Assembly (NCBI RefSeq): GCF_019112545.1
Contig: NW_025064884.1
Coordinates: 1-64,000 of the forward strand
Direction of reading: 5' to 3'
DNA length: 64,000 bases
From: Guyanagaster necrorhizus
Lineage: Eukaryota; Basidiomycota; Agaricomycetes; Agaricales; Physalacriaceae
Below, in pieces: positions 12,464 through 23,592 of this stretch. A program made the translations under genes and the position numbers. The notes below the pieces were generated by a model. It saw only the letters and a program-made list of their open reading frames with translations. It had not been told where the DNA came from and ran no database searches. Position 1 is the first letter of the stretch, and every line of letters starts with the position of its first letter.

Positions 12464-12917
12464 TGTTATGATTTTTCCATTCTTTTCCTCAATTAACTCC
12501 TATTTATGCTTAGTCAGAGCACTAACACAGGCACTTAGAACCATGGGACAAGACTTAGTCATCACAACTAACTGAGTCCATCATTATCTTTTGATGCAGC
12601 AGCATTGCCCAACGATGCACAATTGTCTTTTTATGTATGGTAGTGATGCTCAAGGACAAAGAGCACAAAAGACTTGACAATATACAATTAGTAGTATATT
12701 TAGAGCAGGACTTGTACAGTATTTAAGAGGCTTGCTCTTGCTGGTAATCCTCAGCTTTGAGCTAAAGTTTATTCATCTCATTCTACCCTTGAGCCAGTCT
12801 TCAGGCCTTGTGACACACTGATCAGAATATGCATCAGTGGATTCAGCTGATCACCTGAAGTGTGAGGTGATGACTGTCTATTATGTATATCTGTTCACAT
12901 GATGCTTGAGTCTAACA
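12464..12917 (+). repeat. 3' LTR of copy C, 454 bp
   Basis: It begins TGTTATGATTTTT and ends GAGTCTAACA. It is preceded by the polypurine tract aagaagagggtaa (12451-12463). By eye it keeps only one CpG. Directly after it, gag-like sequence of the DIRS-like element begins. Confidence 0.9.
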
Positions 12918-13760
12918 AGATATTTAGTATGAATGATCCTCAGAGCTTTATCACTATAGTTCTTGCTGGCATTCTAGGGCTCAGTAACACTGTCTCATCA
13001 AAGACAGCTTCTATTTCTCTAACAGTTCTTACTCAAGCATCTCATCTTGCATCTATTATCACCACCAGCATCTCAGATCCTCATCTTGCTGAGTCATTCT
13101 GACTCAGACAAGTTTATGTGATTGAAAAGTCATTTGACAATCTCATTATGGTTTTTTAAGCCCAGTTTCTGTCTGAATCTATTGCTCAGCTATTCTGGTG
13201 ACTCATCATTCAGAATCAGTATATTGACTTTTCAAAACTTTTTACTTTAATAGACTGAGAATATGATCACAATAGGGAGATAAAAGAGCTTATAGTGAGA
13301 TATACTATTATCAAAAAGGATATTTTATCTGTCAAGAAGTCTTTCAGGTCAGAATCTGACTGATGCAGAGTGTATAATGCCTGGGCTAGAGGTGTTCAGG
13401 TTCTTTATCTGCACTGTGAGGCTAAACTCAAAGTTTACCAGAAATATGTGGTTGAAGTTTTTTGGGCTGCACCTTATGACTCCACAGTTGCCATTCATAT
13501 TGATGAAGATGTTTGGCTGTGATATGCTAAGTCTCCTTTTCATATGGATGTCTGGAGTGAACTACAAATTCTCATTCTTATCTAGGTCTTTCACTTTTCT
13601 TTGACTTCTTCAGACACAAAACAACTTTTATCTGCTTCACTCTCTGCTGCAAAAAGGTCAACAGTTTCATGTGAAAATTGAAACCTGAATTTCTGCTAAG
13701 ATCTATATACTAATTGCTATAGATATAGTATCTGTAGTGAATGTGGATCAGGATACTGAG
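12918..13760 (+). pseudogene. Gag-like region of the DIRS-like element
   Basis: Read in broken frames this is a helical ORF1 with features typical of fungal DIRS gag: a region around KYVVEVFWAAPYDSTVAIH (about 13,440-13,500) and a Cys-rich end with C-S-E-C (C codons at 13,733 and 13,742). Many TGA/TAG stops replace Trp, Arg or Gln. The left edge abuts the LTR of copy C. Confidence 0.6.
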
Positions 13761-13999
13761 CTAGAGATACTGTCAAATGTGCCAACCTCCTCCAATCAAA
13801 AAGGAGACTTAGATTTAGAAGAGGTAATGGTGAAGGTAGTAGCAGCAGCAGCAGCAGGACCTAGGTCTTTAAGGCCTCAAAAGCACAAATGCAAGAACCA
13901 GAATATTGGCCTATGTTTTAGGCATGGCTATATCTGGTTAAATACTTCTACATCATCTATATCTACATCTCCTGCTGCTCAATCTACTGAGTTGGCTGA

Positions 14000-15717
14000 T
14001 TCTCTACTCTCTCCTCCTTCATATCTACTTAATGATCCATTCTTGCAGTCTACACTACATGCTTTAAAGGATTTTATTGTAGTCAACACATCATTCAATG
14101 TCAATCACTTGGAGAATATTCTTCAGTTTTATTCAAATGAATCCTTTATCTCCTTAGTCATCCATGGTCTTCAGAATGGATTCTGACCTCTTGACCTTAG
14201 CAAATGGGAAGACTCTCTCTATGACAAGACTGAGAATTATGCCACTGATCCTTGAGATATCAATGAAATACAAGCATTTCATGATTACAAAGTTGCAGCT
14301 GATCATTAGTTACCATCTCTACTAGATGGGTTTACACTTCTACCAGGTATGAAAGTATCACCTATGTTCATGATCTAGCAGAATGAAAAATCCCATGTTA
14401 TAATAGATCATACTTTCTCTGGTTTAAATGCAGGAATCCCTGCTAGCAAGGCAAAGGTCAAATATGATAATATGCATCTATTTAGTGAGGCTCTTTGCAA
14501 TGCCAAAATACAACATTCCAATGCTGATTTCACTTTGTATAAAAGTGATGTTGCCAAAACGTTTTTGAATTTACCAGTGCATCCTCTATGGCAAATTTGT
14601 CAAGTGATCTTTGTTGACAATTGATATCACATCATTAGATGGCTCATCTTTGGAAGCCAAGCTTCATCCAGGATTTAGTGCTCAGTCTCAGTCTTATTAT
14701 GCTGGATTGGGATCTATTATCTCAACATCACTGACCTCCATGTTTATATAGATGACTTCTTTGGCTGGAATTTCACTAATCACCAAGTTTTCTATCAAAG
14801 TCAGCAGCAACCAGCATGGCAAGTACAACTTTTGATATTTTGAGAATATATCTCCTGTCTCTGATGATCCAAAACAGATGCATGGTCAGACTCTCAAAAT
14901 CATTAGTTTCTGAATTGACACCAACTAGAGAAGTATCTCTCTTACACAGCAGTCTGTTATCAATGCCAAATCTGAGATCAACTTATTTTTTTCAACACCT
15001 GGAAGAGCATCTATTCTACAGAAATAGCAGCATTTAGATGGATATCTGAACTGGATACTGAATGTTCTACCTTGGAGCTGTCCTGCTCTTTCTTTCTTAT
15101 ATAGAAAGATGGCTGGAAAGACTCACTCTTTCACAAAGATCTTTATCAATACTGCAGTTAGAGAGGATCTCTTCTGGTTTTCATCTATTCTGCCAGATTC
15201 TGTAGGTGTTCATTTTGTTAACTCAGCTTTCTGGACTGACTCAGAAGCTGACATGATATTTTAGACAGATGCCAGCTTAAAAAACATATTATCATTCATT
15301 TTTGCAGGAAACAGTTTTGTATATCAGCTCTATCTACTATCATCTAAAGATATGATTGACATCTTCTTTCTTGAACTTGTCACTATTCTTTTGGCCATCC
15401 ATTATGCAGTATCTCTACTCAAACCTCCTTGTCACCTTTTACTTTTCACTGATAGCCTCAATTCTGTCACTGCATTTGATCTTCTATCAGTATCAGAACC
15501 TCTTTATAATGGACTCTTACTTAGAGCAGTAGACCTGATACTCCAATTAGAAATTGATGTTCATGTTTGACATATTGATGGAAAAGATAATATTCAGACT
15601 GATATGCTTTCCTGACTCCTTTTGAATGAATATCATCATAAATTCCCCACTGACTATGTCTGCACTTTCACTTCATTAAGAGACCTACTGCCAGCATGAT
15701 GGAGACAATCCTTCTAA
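14000..15717 (+). pseudogene. Reverse transcriptase-RNase H of the DIRS-like element
   Basis: An RT region with LLPGM, LYKSDVAKTFLNLPVHPLWQ and the catalytic box YIDD at 14745-14756 is followed by an RNase H-type region: LLLFTDSLNSVTAFDLL near 15,440, then HIDGKDNIQTDMLS near 15,570. These blocks are those of the DIRS/PAT-type Pol of Agaricomycetes. Stops (for example 14,184, 14,253, 14,620) and losses of frame show it is dead. Confidence 0.75.
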
Positions 15718-16706
15718 CTTTGCTGGGCAAGCATGCCTCTTGCATTGCTCACTCAGCTTTCTTCCTTTCTCTTCTTGATGAATGTGTTTTGTTTCTCTAA
15801 GCTCATATGATTAAGCTTAGAGCAGCAAAGAGTTATGCAACAGGAGTATGTGACTATATATGGTTTTGCATTACTCATGCATTGCTGCTTGAACCAACAC
15901 CACTTACTCTCAGCAGGTATATTACCTATATATTTCAGTTCATCTCATCTGGCCCAAAATACTTGACTGGAGTTCATCACTTTTTAAAAGACCTCTATTC
16001 TGACTTCAATGCCAGTCAGAAACATCTCATGGTACAAGCTACTATCTGTGGTTCAAGGAAGATGAGAGGTGATCCCACATCCCAAAAACTACCCCTTCAA
16101 TTATCCCACTTGATCACCTTTTGTCTTCTCACTAACATCTCAAATTCTTATGATAACCTCTTATTTACCACCATCCTTGCTTGCCACTTTTATGGCTGCT
16201 ATCAGTCAGATGAGCTCATTTGGAAAAATGACAAACAACTTCAGGACTTTTGCAAAATAATCAAATGTTCTTCCTTTATTCTCTGAAAGAATGATGTACA
16301 ATACCATCTTTCTTACAACAAATCTAACCTCTTCTACTATAGCACTGACATCCTGCTCACATGACAGAAGCTCACAGACCCTGTTATCCTCCTATCACAA
16401 TATATAAAACATCAAGATCTTCTTCATGGCCCATGTGCTCCACTCTTCCTCCATGAAAATAGTGATATTCCATTTCAAAATTGGTTTGATAAGAAGTTTT
16501 TTGCAATTTTAGGCAGAGACTTTGATGGTCACTCTGCTAGAGCTGGAGGAGCTATGTTTTATGTATTGCTCAGACTTTCAGAATCTATCATACAAGCTCT
16601 TGGTCAGTGGCCTTCTAAAACATGAACCACTTACATTTGGAAACACTCTGCCCTATGAGCACAGCTACAGTTAGCATATTTACACACTTATCATCCTCTC
16701 TTCTAA
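15718..16706 (+). pseudogene. Tyrosine recombinase of the DIRS-like element
   Basis: In DIRS elements this domain replaces the DDE integrase and inserts the circular DNA copy without target duplication. The frame from 15,807 reads AAKSYATGVCDYIWFC, LTLSRYITYIFQFISSGPKYLTG, then the core GHSARAGGAMFY with the H-X-X-R pair (His codon 16,530, Arg codon 16,539). A Tyr at 16,632 (TTYIW) sits where the nucleophile is expected. Stops at 16,284, 16,362 and 16,623 interrupt it. Confidence 0.8.
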
Positions 16707-17250
16707 CTATCTTTTCTGCAACCCATTCAACCTTCTCAAACTACCACCACCCCCACCTCTCACTAACTAAAAGCACATAATAGCCATTCACATGTTGCAA
16801 TTGATTTGAGGGCAGTCTCTAAGACTCTCATTATAGCCAGTTATATTCCACTCCTCAAGTGAGCAGCAGAGGTCATAGTATAATAGCATGAGTCATCTGA
16901 TATATGCATGGTTACTGGTCCAGCTAGATAGATATGACAAAGATGCCTATGATATGATTAGATAGGCATTTGATAAGATAAGATGATGAAAAAATCATAA
17001 CACAAACTAACTACTTATTGTCTAATGACAATGCCTCTGATCCTATGGCTGTCTCAAACCAAGCCACTGCCTCACTGCTTCAAACCAAACCTTGGCTGAG
17101 CATGATTTAGAGGCTAAAATCATGACATGAAGAGGCTCTGAGTCATCAGATCATTTCACAGATTCAAAGGCTTAGAGGATGACATACTTCTAGCTAGAGA
17201 CTTGTAAAGTTGACAGAATGCTGACAGTCATGATGGGGGGAAAGGATTAA

Positions 17251-17487
17251 GAAAGTAATCATTATCATTGTGTGATTATGTGCTATAAAACAATAATGGT
17301 TTGTTTTAAACATCTAGGTTTTTTCCATTTTTGTTTTTTTGCGATCGGATGTTCGGTCCGAGAGTGGCGTATTCGGAATAACGGAAAAGGAAACATATCC
17401 GCACGTGCGGGGGAGAAGAGTGCACGGACACAGGCCAGCTCGTTATCGCCCATTGCCACTTTTCCACCCGTCACCAATCGTCCCGTA
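17251..17487 (+). promoter_or_regulatory. Edge of the transposon island and leader of the PHD gene
   Basis: Up to about 17,340 the sequence is AT-rich and nearly CpG-free. From gcgatcggatgttcgg onward it is CpG-rich like the gene space. Only about 150 bp of normal-composition DNA separates the switch from the first ATG of the PHD gene, so its promoter is either very short or overlaps transposon-derived DNA. Confidence 0.5.
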
Positions 17488-19550
17488 ATGGCCCGTGCAA
17501 TGTCCATGGCTCCCCCGCCCTCTCCCCGGGAGACCAGACGGTCAGGTCGTCGCTCAGCACAGTCTGGCTCGACTGGCTCGTCTAAATCTCCGGATTCAGA
17601 AACTGTTCCTCGTTCGAAAGACGGGTCGCAGCGTCCATCCCTTTCGACACATAATAGCAGCAGCAGAAACAAGCGCCTCAAGCAGGAAGAGGCAGATGAC
17701 GTAGTCAGTGAGCGAAAGAACGGTCATGCTGGGTCTACAAGTTCGTCGAGCTCGACCCAGGGTGCATCTAATGGTCGCTCGCGACGCAAAACCAAGGACA
17801 AAGACAAGGACATCCCAGTAGAGTATCCTGCTGATACCATCGCTGAAGAACCTTTACAAGAAGCAGGAGAGGAGGAGGAGGAGCAGGGCATCACACGCTG
17901 TATTTGTGGCAGCACTGGTGCGTCGGTCGTCTCCCTTTTTCGTTTCACGTTCTTAGAAACACCGAAAAGGCGAAGACGACCCTGATGCAGGTGAATTCAT
18001 GGTCCAATGCGAGACATGCAAAGTATGGCAGCACGGCCTGTGTATGGGTTACGAATCGGAAGATCAGCTCCAGAACGACGACTATTACTGCGAGTTATGC
18101 AGACCCGATCTTCACACAGACCTCCTCAAGTATGATCTTTGTCTTGTGTATGTATTCTGTTCGTTAAGCATGTCTCTCAGGAAAAAGACCCGCAAGGCCC
18201 GACAGTCCTCTACAGCTTCCCACCATACAGTGGTCGGGAATCGTTTGTCCCGCTCGAGGTCTCCTTCTCATACCTTGAAGCAACAATCCAAACGGCGAAA
18301 TACCATGAACAGCCGAGATGCTGCCTTCGACGAGAATCTGAAGGAGATATTGGAAACCACGGCCGCAGAGGCTGACGCCGTATACGATACCAAAAGCATT
18401 CATTCGAACACAAATGAGGACGAGGAGGTAGATGTGGGCCCTACTAGCCGAAGAAAGCGCAAACGAAAAGAGGACGACGCGTAAGTAGAATGTCTCTTTT
18501 CGAGAGCCATATGCTCATCCATTGCGCGCCTCTTTCAGACCTCCAAACAAGCGAACGCGATCGACGTCGATAGTATCGGATCGGCAGACAGCATCAGTTC
18601 TTTTGCGGGACGAAACTCCTCTTCCAAGCGCACCCATCAAAACGCCAGTGCTGTCAGTACCTCAACCAAAAGCTCGCGGCAAACGCGGGGGTCGCAAAGC
18701 AGCAGCGCACACCGAACCCGTGGTCAATGAAAATGGAGAAGGTATGATCTTTTTTTTCGATTTCCTCAACCTCCGATACTCATCATCTACCGCAGTGGTT
18801 ACGCCTCCAGCGAAACGACAAGGCCACGGTGGTGGCCGGGGGAAAGGCGCGCATGCCAGGAAGATTCAAGCATCGACGGTCCTTGCAAGTGCTGCCCACG
18901 ATGGTCGTCGCAACCAAGCCAATGGACCCAATGGTTCTGGTGGACCTTCTACCGCGGGCGAAGCCTCACGCGCATACCGCAATTCGCATGCTTATGTCGT
19001 ATCCCAACAACCGTTGCTAACATCTTGGGGTTTGCCAGATTATTTGGCACATTTAGAGGAGATATTTCCTACACCGACGCCTACACCTTTGGAAGTACCA
19101 TCGAGCAGCGACAATGGAATTGAAGTCAACCAGGAGAGAGGTGTAAAGACGAAGTGGCCTGGAAAGAGGATGAGTGTGGGCGACATGAATAAAAGAGTAC
19201 GGACGCTGGTAGAGTGGGTGGGCAGAGAGCAGGCGAGTGCCCAGGAGCGGATGCGCCGTCGCGACGCTCTAGAGAAAGCTCTTAAGGAGGTGCAAGCTGG
19301 GGAAGAAGTTGTCCAGATGCGCGATGAGCTGATCAAGAATGATGCTTCAGTGTTCCTGGACGGGCAGCCACGAACAGAATCACCTTTACAGCAACGACCT
19401 AACTCTGCGACGCCACAAGTTTCAATCTCAGAGACAAAGGCTTCAACCATATTTTTCAGTTCTTCATCGTCTGATACGATGAAACAGATGGAACGACTAA
19501 TGGAGGAGTTGATTCGATTCCAAGAACGATTCGGGCGAGGCAGACACTAG
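17488..19550 (+). CDS. CTI6: Cti6-like PHD-finger protein (Rpd3-type HDAC complex)
   Basis: This is a nuclear chromatin adaptor. In yeast, Cti6 is a PHD subunit of the Rpd3L histone deacetylase complex, and the role here is inferred. Exons: 17488-17917, 17970-18129, 18181-18480, 18539-18741, 18796-19550 (615 aa, whole codons). A basic, Ser-rich N-terminus is followed by a PHD finger spanning the first intron: CICG, then [16 protein letters not shown] and YYCELCRPD (about residues 141-189). Further on are KRKRKE-type basic stretches, a conserved [17 protein letters not shown] block and a C-terminal coiled segment. Nearby in-frame ATGs at 17500 and 17506 could be the real start. A threonine deaminase gene follows on the same strand after 184 bp. 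Confidence 0.85.
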
Positions 19551-19734
19551 CAGGAAAGGCAGTGATAGAAAAACTAATTATTGGTATCGTATCCAGGCTA
19601 TCGAAAACTTGAATGTACAATATTTTATCATGAGTCTAATTGCATCCGGAACGATTCATAGAGTTTATTTTGGTATTTTTTTAATTGGGTCGGACCGAGT
19701 CACTTCCAAAAAACCAACTTTGTTTCCTTCTTCC

Positions 19735-21646
19735 ATGTCGCCCACGGCAACCATCGAGTATTCCTCGGATGCGCCAGAGCCGCAGCAGTATCCTCGTCTG
19801 GCAAAGCACCATCTTTTAGCTGATAACACGCCCGACTATCTTCGCCTCATACTGACTTCCAAGGTCTACGAAATATTAAAAGAGACTCCTCTCGTTCTCG
19901 CGACCAATCTGAGTGCCAAACTCGGAAATCAGATATGGCTCAAGCGAGAAGATTTGCAGGAAGTCTTTAGCTTCAAAATTCGCGGCGCATATAATTTTAT
20001 GGCGAGTCTTAGTGAGGAGGAACGTTGGAAAGGTGTCGTCACATGTAGTGCCGGTCAGTGTGCGTACTACATGTCAGAACTACGTGTGATCTCTCAATTC
20101 CTCTTTTCGTCTCCAGGAAATCATGCCCAAGGTGTTGCACTATCCGGCGCGAAGCTAGGCATTCCTTGCACTATCATCATGCCCTGCGGTACCCCCTCCA
20201 TCAAGGTCCGCAACGTCTCCCGTTTAGGTGCAAAGGTCATCCTCTATGGCATAGATTTTGATGAAGCCAAGGCGGAGTGTGCGAGACTTGCAGAGACCCA
20301 TGGACTCGCGTTCGTTCCTCCGTATGACGACCCACTTGTTATTGCAGGACAAGGAACGGTTGGGATGGAAATCCTGAAGCAGCTTCCTGACTCTGAAAGC
20401 CTGGACTTCATTTTTTCGGCTATTGGAGGTGGAGGCCTTGTCTCTGGAATCGCCGAGTACGTGAAAAGGATCGGAAGTCCCAAGACCCAAGTTGTAGGAG
20501 TCGAAACTGTCGACGGTGATGCTATGGAAAGAAGTCTTGCAAATGGTGACCGTGTCACCCTACCTGAGGTCGGTCCTTTCAGTGACGGGACGGCTGTTAG
20601 AATCGTGGGGAAAGAACCGTTTAGAATATGCAAGGAGCTTCTTGATGGTGTAGTCAAGACAGACAACGACGAAATATGCGCAGCTATCAAAGATATATTT
20701 GAAGGTCAGGCCGTGTTTGATACGAAGTTGTGATATACTATTGACACCACCGCAGAGACTAGATCTATTACAGAACCCGCCGGTGCTTTGGCTTTGGCCG
20801 GTCTCAAGCGATACATTACACAGAATAACCTCGTAGGCGCGCAAAAACGATTCGTTGCCATTGTCAGTGGCGCGAACATGAACTTTGACCGACTTAGATT
20901 TGTCGCAGAGCGCGCTGAATTAGGAGAAGGGCGAGAAGCTCTCATCAGCGTTGATATCCCGGAAAAACCTGGCAGGTGACACGTTTCATAGTTTGGATGA
21001 GGAATTACTGAATTCCTCTCTTCGCGTAGCTTCATTCGACTACATACCCTCATACATCCTCGTGCTGTTACGGAGTTCCTCTACCGGTATAACGCTTATG
21101 GCTCCCCAGATCGAGCTCATATAGTGTTTTCGGTCAAGTTGGAGTCTAATAATCGGGCAGCAGAAATTGAGCAGCTGCTCCTGGCTCTTGCAAATGAAGA
21201 CATGAAAGGATTTGACATCAGTGACAACGAATTCGCGAAAAGCCATGGGCGGTATATGATAGGGGGTACGCAGGTCGTACCGAACGAAAGGGTTTTTAGA
21301 TTTGGTGCGCAACAATATTCTATCTGACACTGCGTATTGACGAATGCCACAGAGTTTCCCGAAAGGCCCAGCGCTCTTCGCAATTTCTTGCTGGGCATGC
21401 AACAAGACTGGAATATTAGCCTGTTCCATTATCGCAATCATGGCGCAGGTAAGTCACCTTTTAACGTATAGGACACGGAATACTGAGCTATTGCTGTCCA
21501 AAGACTTGGGAAAGGTTCTAGCTGGTATCCAAGTACCACTATCTGAATATGACGCTTTTGACAAGTTCTTAACCAAGATCAACTACACGTTCGTAGAGGA
21601 GACGAATAACCCGGTGTATAAGCAATATCTACGCGGTGAAGTATAA
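19735..21646 (+). CDS. ILV1: Threonine deaminase (threonine ammonia-lyase)
   Basis: A PLP enzyme that converts threonine to 2-oxobutanoate, the first step of isoleucine synthesis. Exons: 19735-20053, 20117-20704, 20756-20975, 21030-21304, 21353-21448, 21504-21646 (546 aa). The PLP lysine lies in [10 protein letters not shown], the phosphate loop is GGGGL, and [13 protein letters not shown] is split by intron 1. Two ACT-like regulatory domains follow ([18 protein letters not shown] and a second from [13 protein letters not shown]), consistent with isoleucine feedback control. From the ATG at 19735 there is no obvious mitochondrial presequence. An in-frame upstream ATG at 19609 or 19630 would add a hydrophobic N-terminus. 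It is convergent with the terpene cyclase gene. Confidence 0.95.
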
Positions 21647-21858
21647 TCTAATAGATCTTTCTGCTTGAGCCGATTGCTTTGGCTGTAAAATCGCGTCTCA
21701 CTGCCCCGAAACGAGGCAACATTTATTATATTACAACAAGCGAAAGCATATAAGTTCTACACGTACGTTGTTGCATCCATCTCCACTACGTTATTGCAAA
21801 GGTGAGCTATATACATCGTAACATAGGCAAGTCCCACAATTATTATATAATTGAGATG

Positions 21859-23592
21859 CTAACATCCAACCTGCACAGTCACAGCTGCAGCGGATAGGCT
21901 TCGCAACCTTCCTCCATTCACTAACCAAGAAAAGGAGTCCTTCAGGGAACTGTTCCGACGGTGTTTGCTCTTTGAACGAGCTTTCGTCGGGAGAGCGGTT
22001 TCCACCAGAGTGGGAGTGGGTGAAGGGGGAGGAGAAACGATACACTCGATAGCCTTGATAGCCAAGGCAGTTGTAAGACCGCGGTTACCTATGCAGATTC
22101 CCGACGACCCATATTTGTACATCCAGCCAATTTCCCAACCTCCATCTTCGCATTGGAGGGGAAGCAAGGTACGAAGGTCCACTTCGTCCCTGATTCCAAC
22201 ATAATCGCATACTAGGATGCGCATCGCCAGTGCCAGCGCGTCGCCCTGGACGCCGATTCGCTCCCGTATCCGCTCCTTCAGTAAAGGCTTCAGAAGCACA
22301 TGCAAATCAGCGTCTCCAGATCTCTGTAGAAGACGCCCCACAAAATATAGGAAGCACTCTGCGGTGGCGTAGTACCGAGTGCCATCGAGGTACGCCCGAT
22401 TTAACAGCACCTCGCGTACCCAGGCAAGGGTCCGCTTCAGGTGCGCGCCTCGACCATACGAGTAAAACAAGCTAAGCACGTTGACACAGACGATTGGATC
22501 GAAACGTGGCCGGGAATGATCATAGTATGTCTATTGAACTATTTAGACACGGATCAACCCAGATCGTCAGATTTGCACACCTGAATGATTCCATCCGAAT
22601 CCACATATTCGACCGTCTCGTCAATTATTGACTCTACGAGCTCTCGGTCATGTTTTAACACCGTAAGACCGAGAGATGTTGTATCGAGGTCACAGGGGAA
22701 GTCTTTGGTGGTAAGTTGTCCTTCCCCTGAAGTGGATGAGGATAAGGCAGCAACTGTTGTAGAACATAGACGTACCTTGGAAGAAATTCCATAGCCGTGG
22801 ATACTCGACAAAACTAACTAGGGAGCTGTCGGGGCGGTGAGTAACGCGTCAGAAGAATATATAATGGCCTTACCGATCATCGGTGGCCTCTAGAATGAGG
22901 AGTTGCGCGAAGTTCTCTTCCAGGACGATACCTCCATCTGTCTTCGACTCCAATCGTTTGGCGTTGTTAGACAGATACTCTCGTCCGCGTGACACAGGGT
23001 CACCAAGTAGGTTTCTAAGAGCCCTCATCACTCGCGACTTGTCATCGAAAATGATGCCGTGCAAACCTAGGGAACGCGCTGTTAACACGTTCTCAGGCTT
23101 GTCGTCAACGAAAATAGTGGAATGAGGATCTGCCTTAGTTTCGGCAAGGACCTGTCTGTAGAAACCTAGGTGGGGTTTACGTTCTCCAGCAGCTCCGGAC
23201 GTGAAAACGCGATCGAATAAAGACCAATCTGCCGGCTTCGTCCGAAGAACGTCGTTGTCGGGCAGGGATATGTTGGACATTGCGAAAACTCGTAGACGTC
23301 CACGAGAATTAGCTTTCAGTTCTCGAATGAGGGATGTCATTTCGTCGTCGGACTGTAGGGAATCTCGAGCCTGGTCGAAGGCCTTTCGAACTTCGGCAGG
23401 GTCAAGGGAGAATTCTACACCGACGAGGTCATAGCAATCCTGCTCGGTGACTTTGCCCCGCTCGTAGTCCATCCATGTCGAAGAAGAGAGGATATTTCGA
23501 AGGGTCTTAGACGAGATACTCGTTTCTGTCTTGGATGACCACGAAAAGAGCACATCACCGATGTCGAAGATTATGGTGTCGAAGGAATGCAT
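21859..23592 (-). CDS. HAD-like / class II terpene cyclase fusion (drimane-type sesquiterpene synthase family)
   Basis: Exons on the minus strand: 23592-22874, 22825-22776, 22726-22581, 22530-21859 (528 aa). The N-terminal half is a HAD phosphatase fold: motif I FDIGDVLF, motif II AMSNIS, lysine loop ERKPHLGFY, motif IV FVDDKPEN. The C-terminal half resembles a terpene cyclase beta domain with DLDTTS (residues about 269-274), then RAYLDGTRYY and LPLQCEDGGWEIGW. In fungal and bacterial drimenol/drimanyl-phosphate synthases a DxDTT motif protonates farnesyl diphosphate and the HAD domain removes phosphate. That activity is inferred here. Motif I has Gly where classical HADs have the second Asp. 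No P450, transporter or regulator gene sits beside it. Confidence 0.85.

Larger units (their letters stand above)
7141..12917 (+). mobile_element. Ty3/gypsy copy C (older), interrupted on its left by copy B
   Basis: A + strand copy of the same family, with gag from about residue-homologous position ISAETT onward, zinc knuckle, protease, RT, RNase H, integrase, chromodomain remnant, polypurine tract (12451-12463) and 3' LTR (12464-12917). It has no 5' LTR of its own. Instead the reverse LTR of copy B abuts its gag at 7140/7141, which is best explained by B having inserted into C. Its gag-pol carries many more stops than copy A and almost no CpG. Confidence 0.82.
12918..17250 (+). mobile_element. 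DIRS-like tyrosine-recombinase retroelement, decayed
   Basis: The order is gag-like region, reverse transcriptase, RNase H, tyrosine recombinase, all on the + strand, with no integrase and no LTR. This is the arrangement of DIRS-order elements. The 5' end is missing because copy C begins where the gag-like region is entered. The 3' part (about 16,750-17,250) has no reading frame and includes a G-run (tgatggggggaaagg) that resembles the terminal parts of the other elements. The exact right end and the inverted terminal repeats were not determined. Confidence 0.8.
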
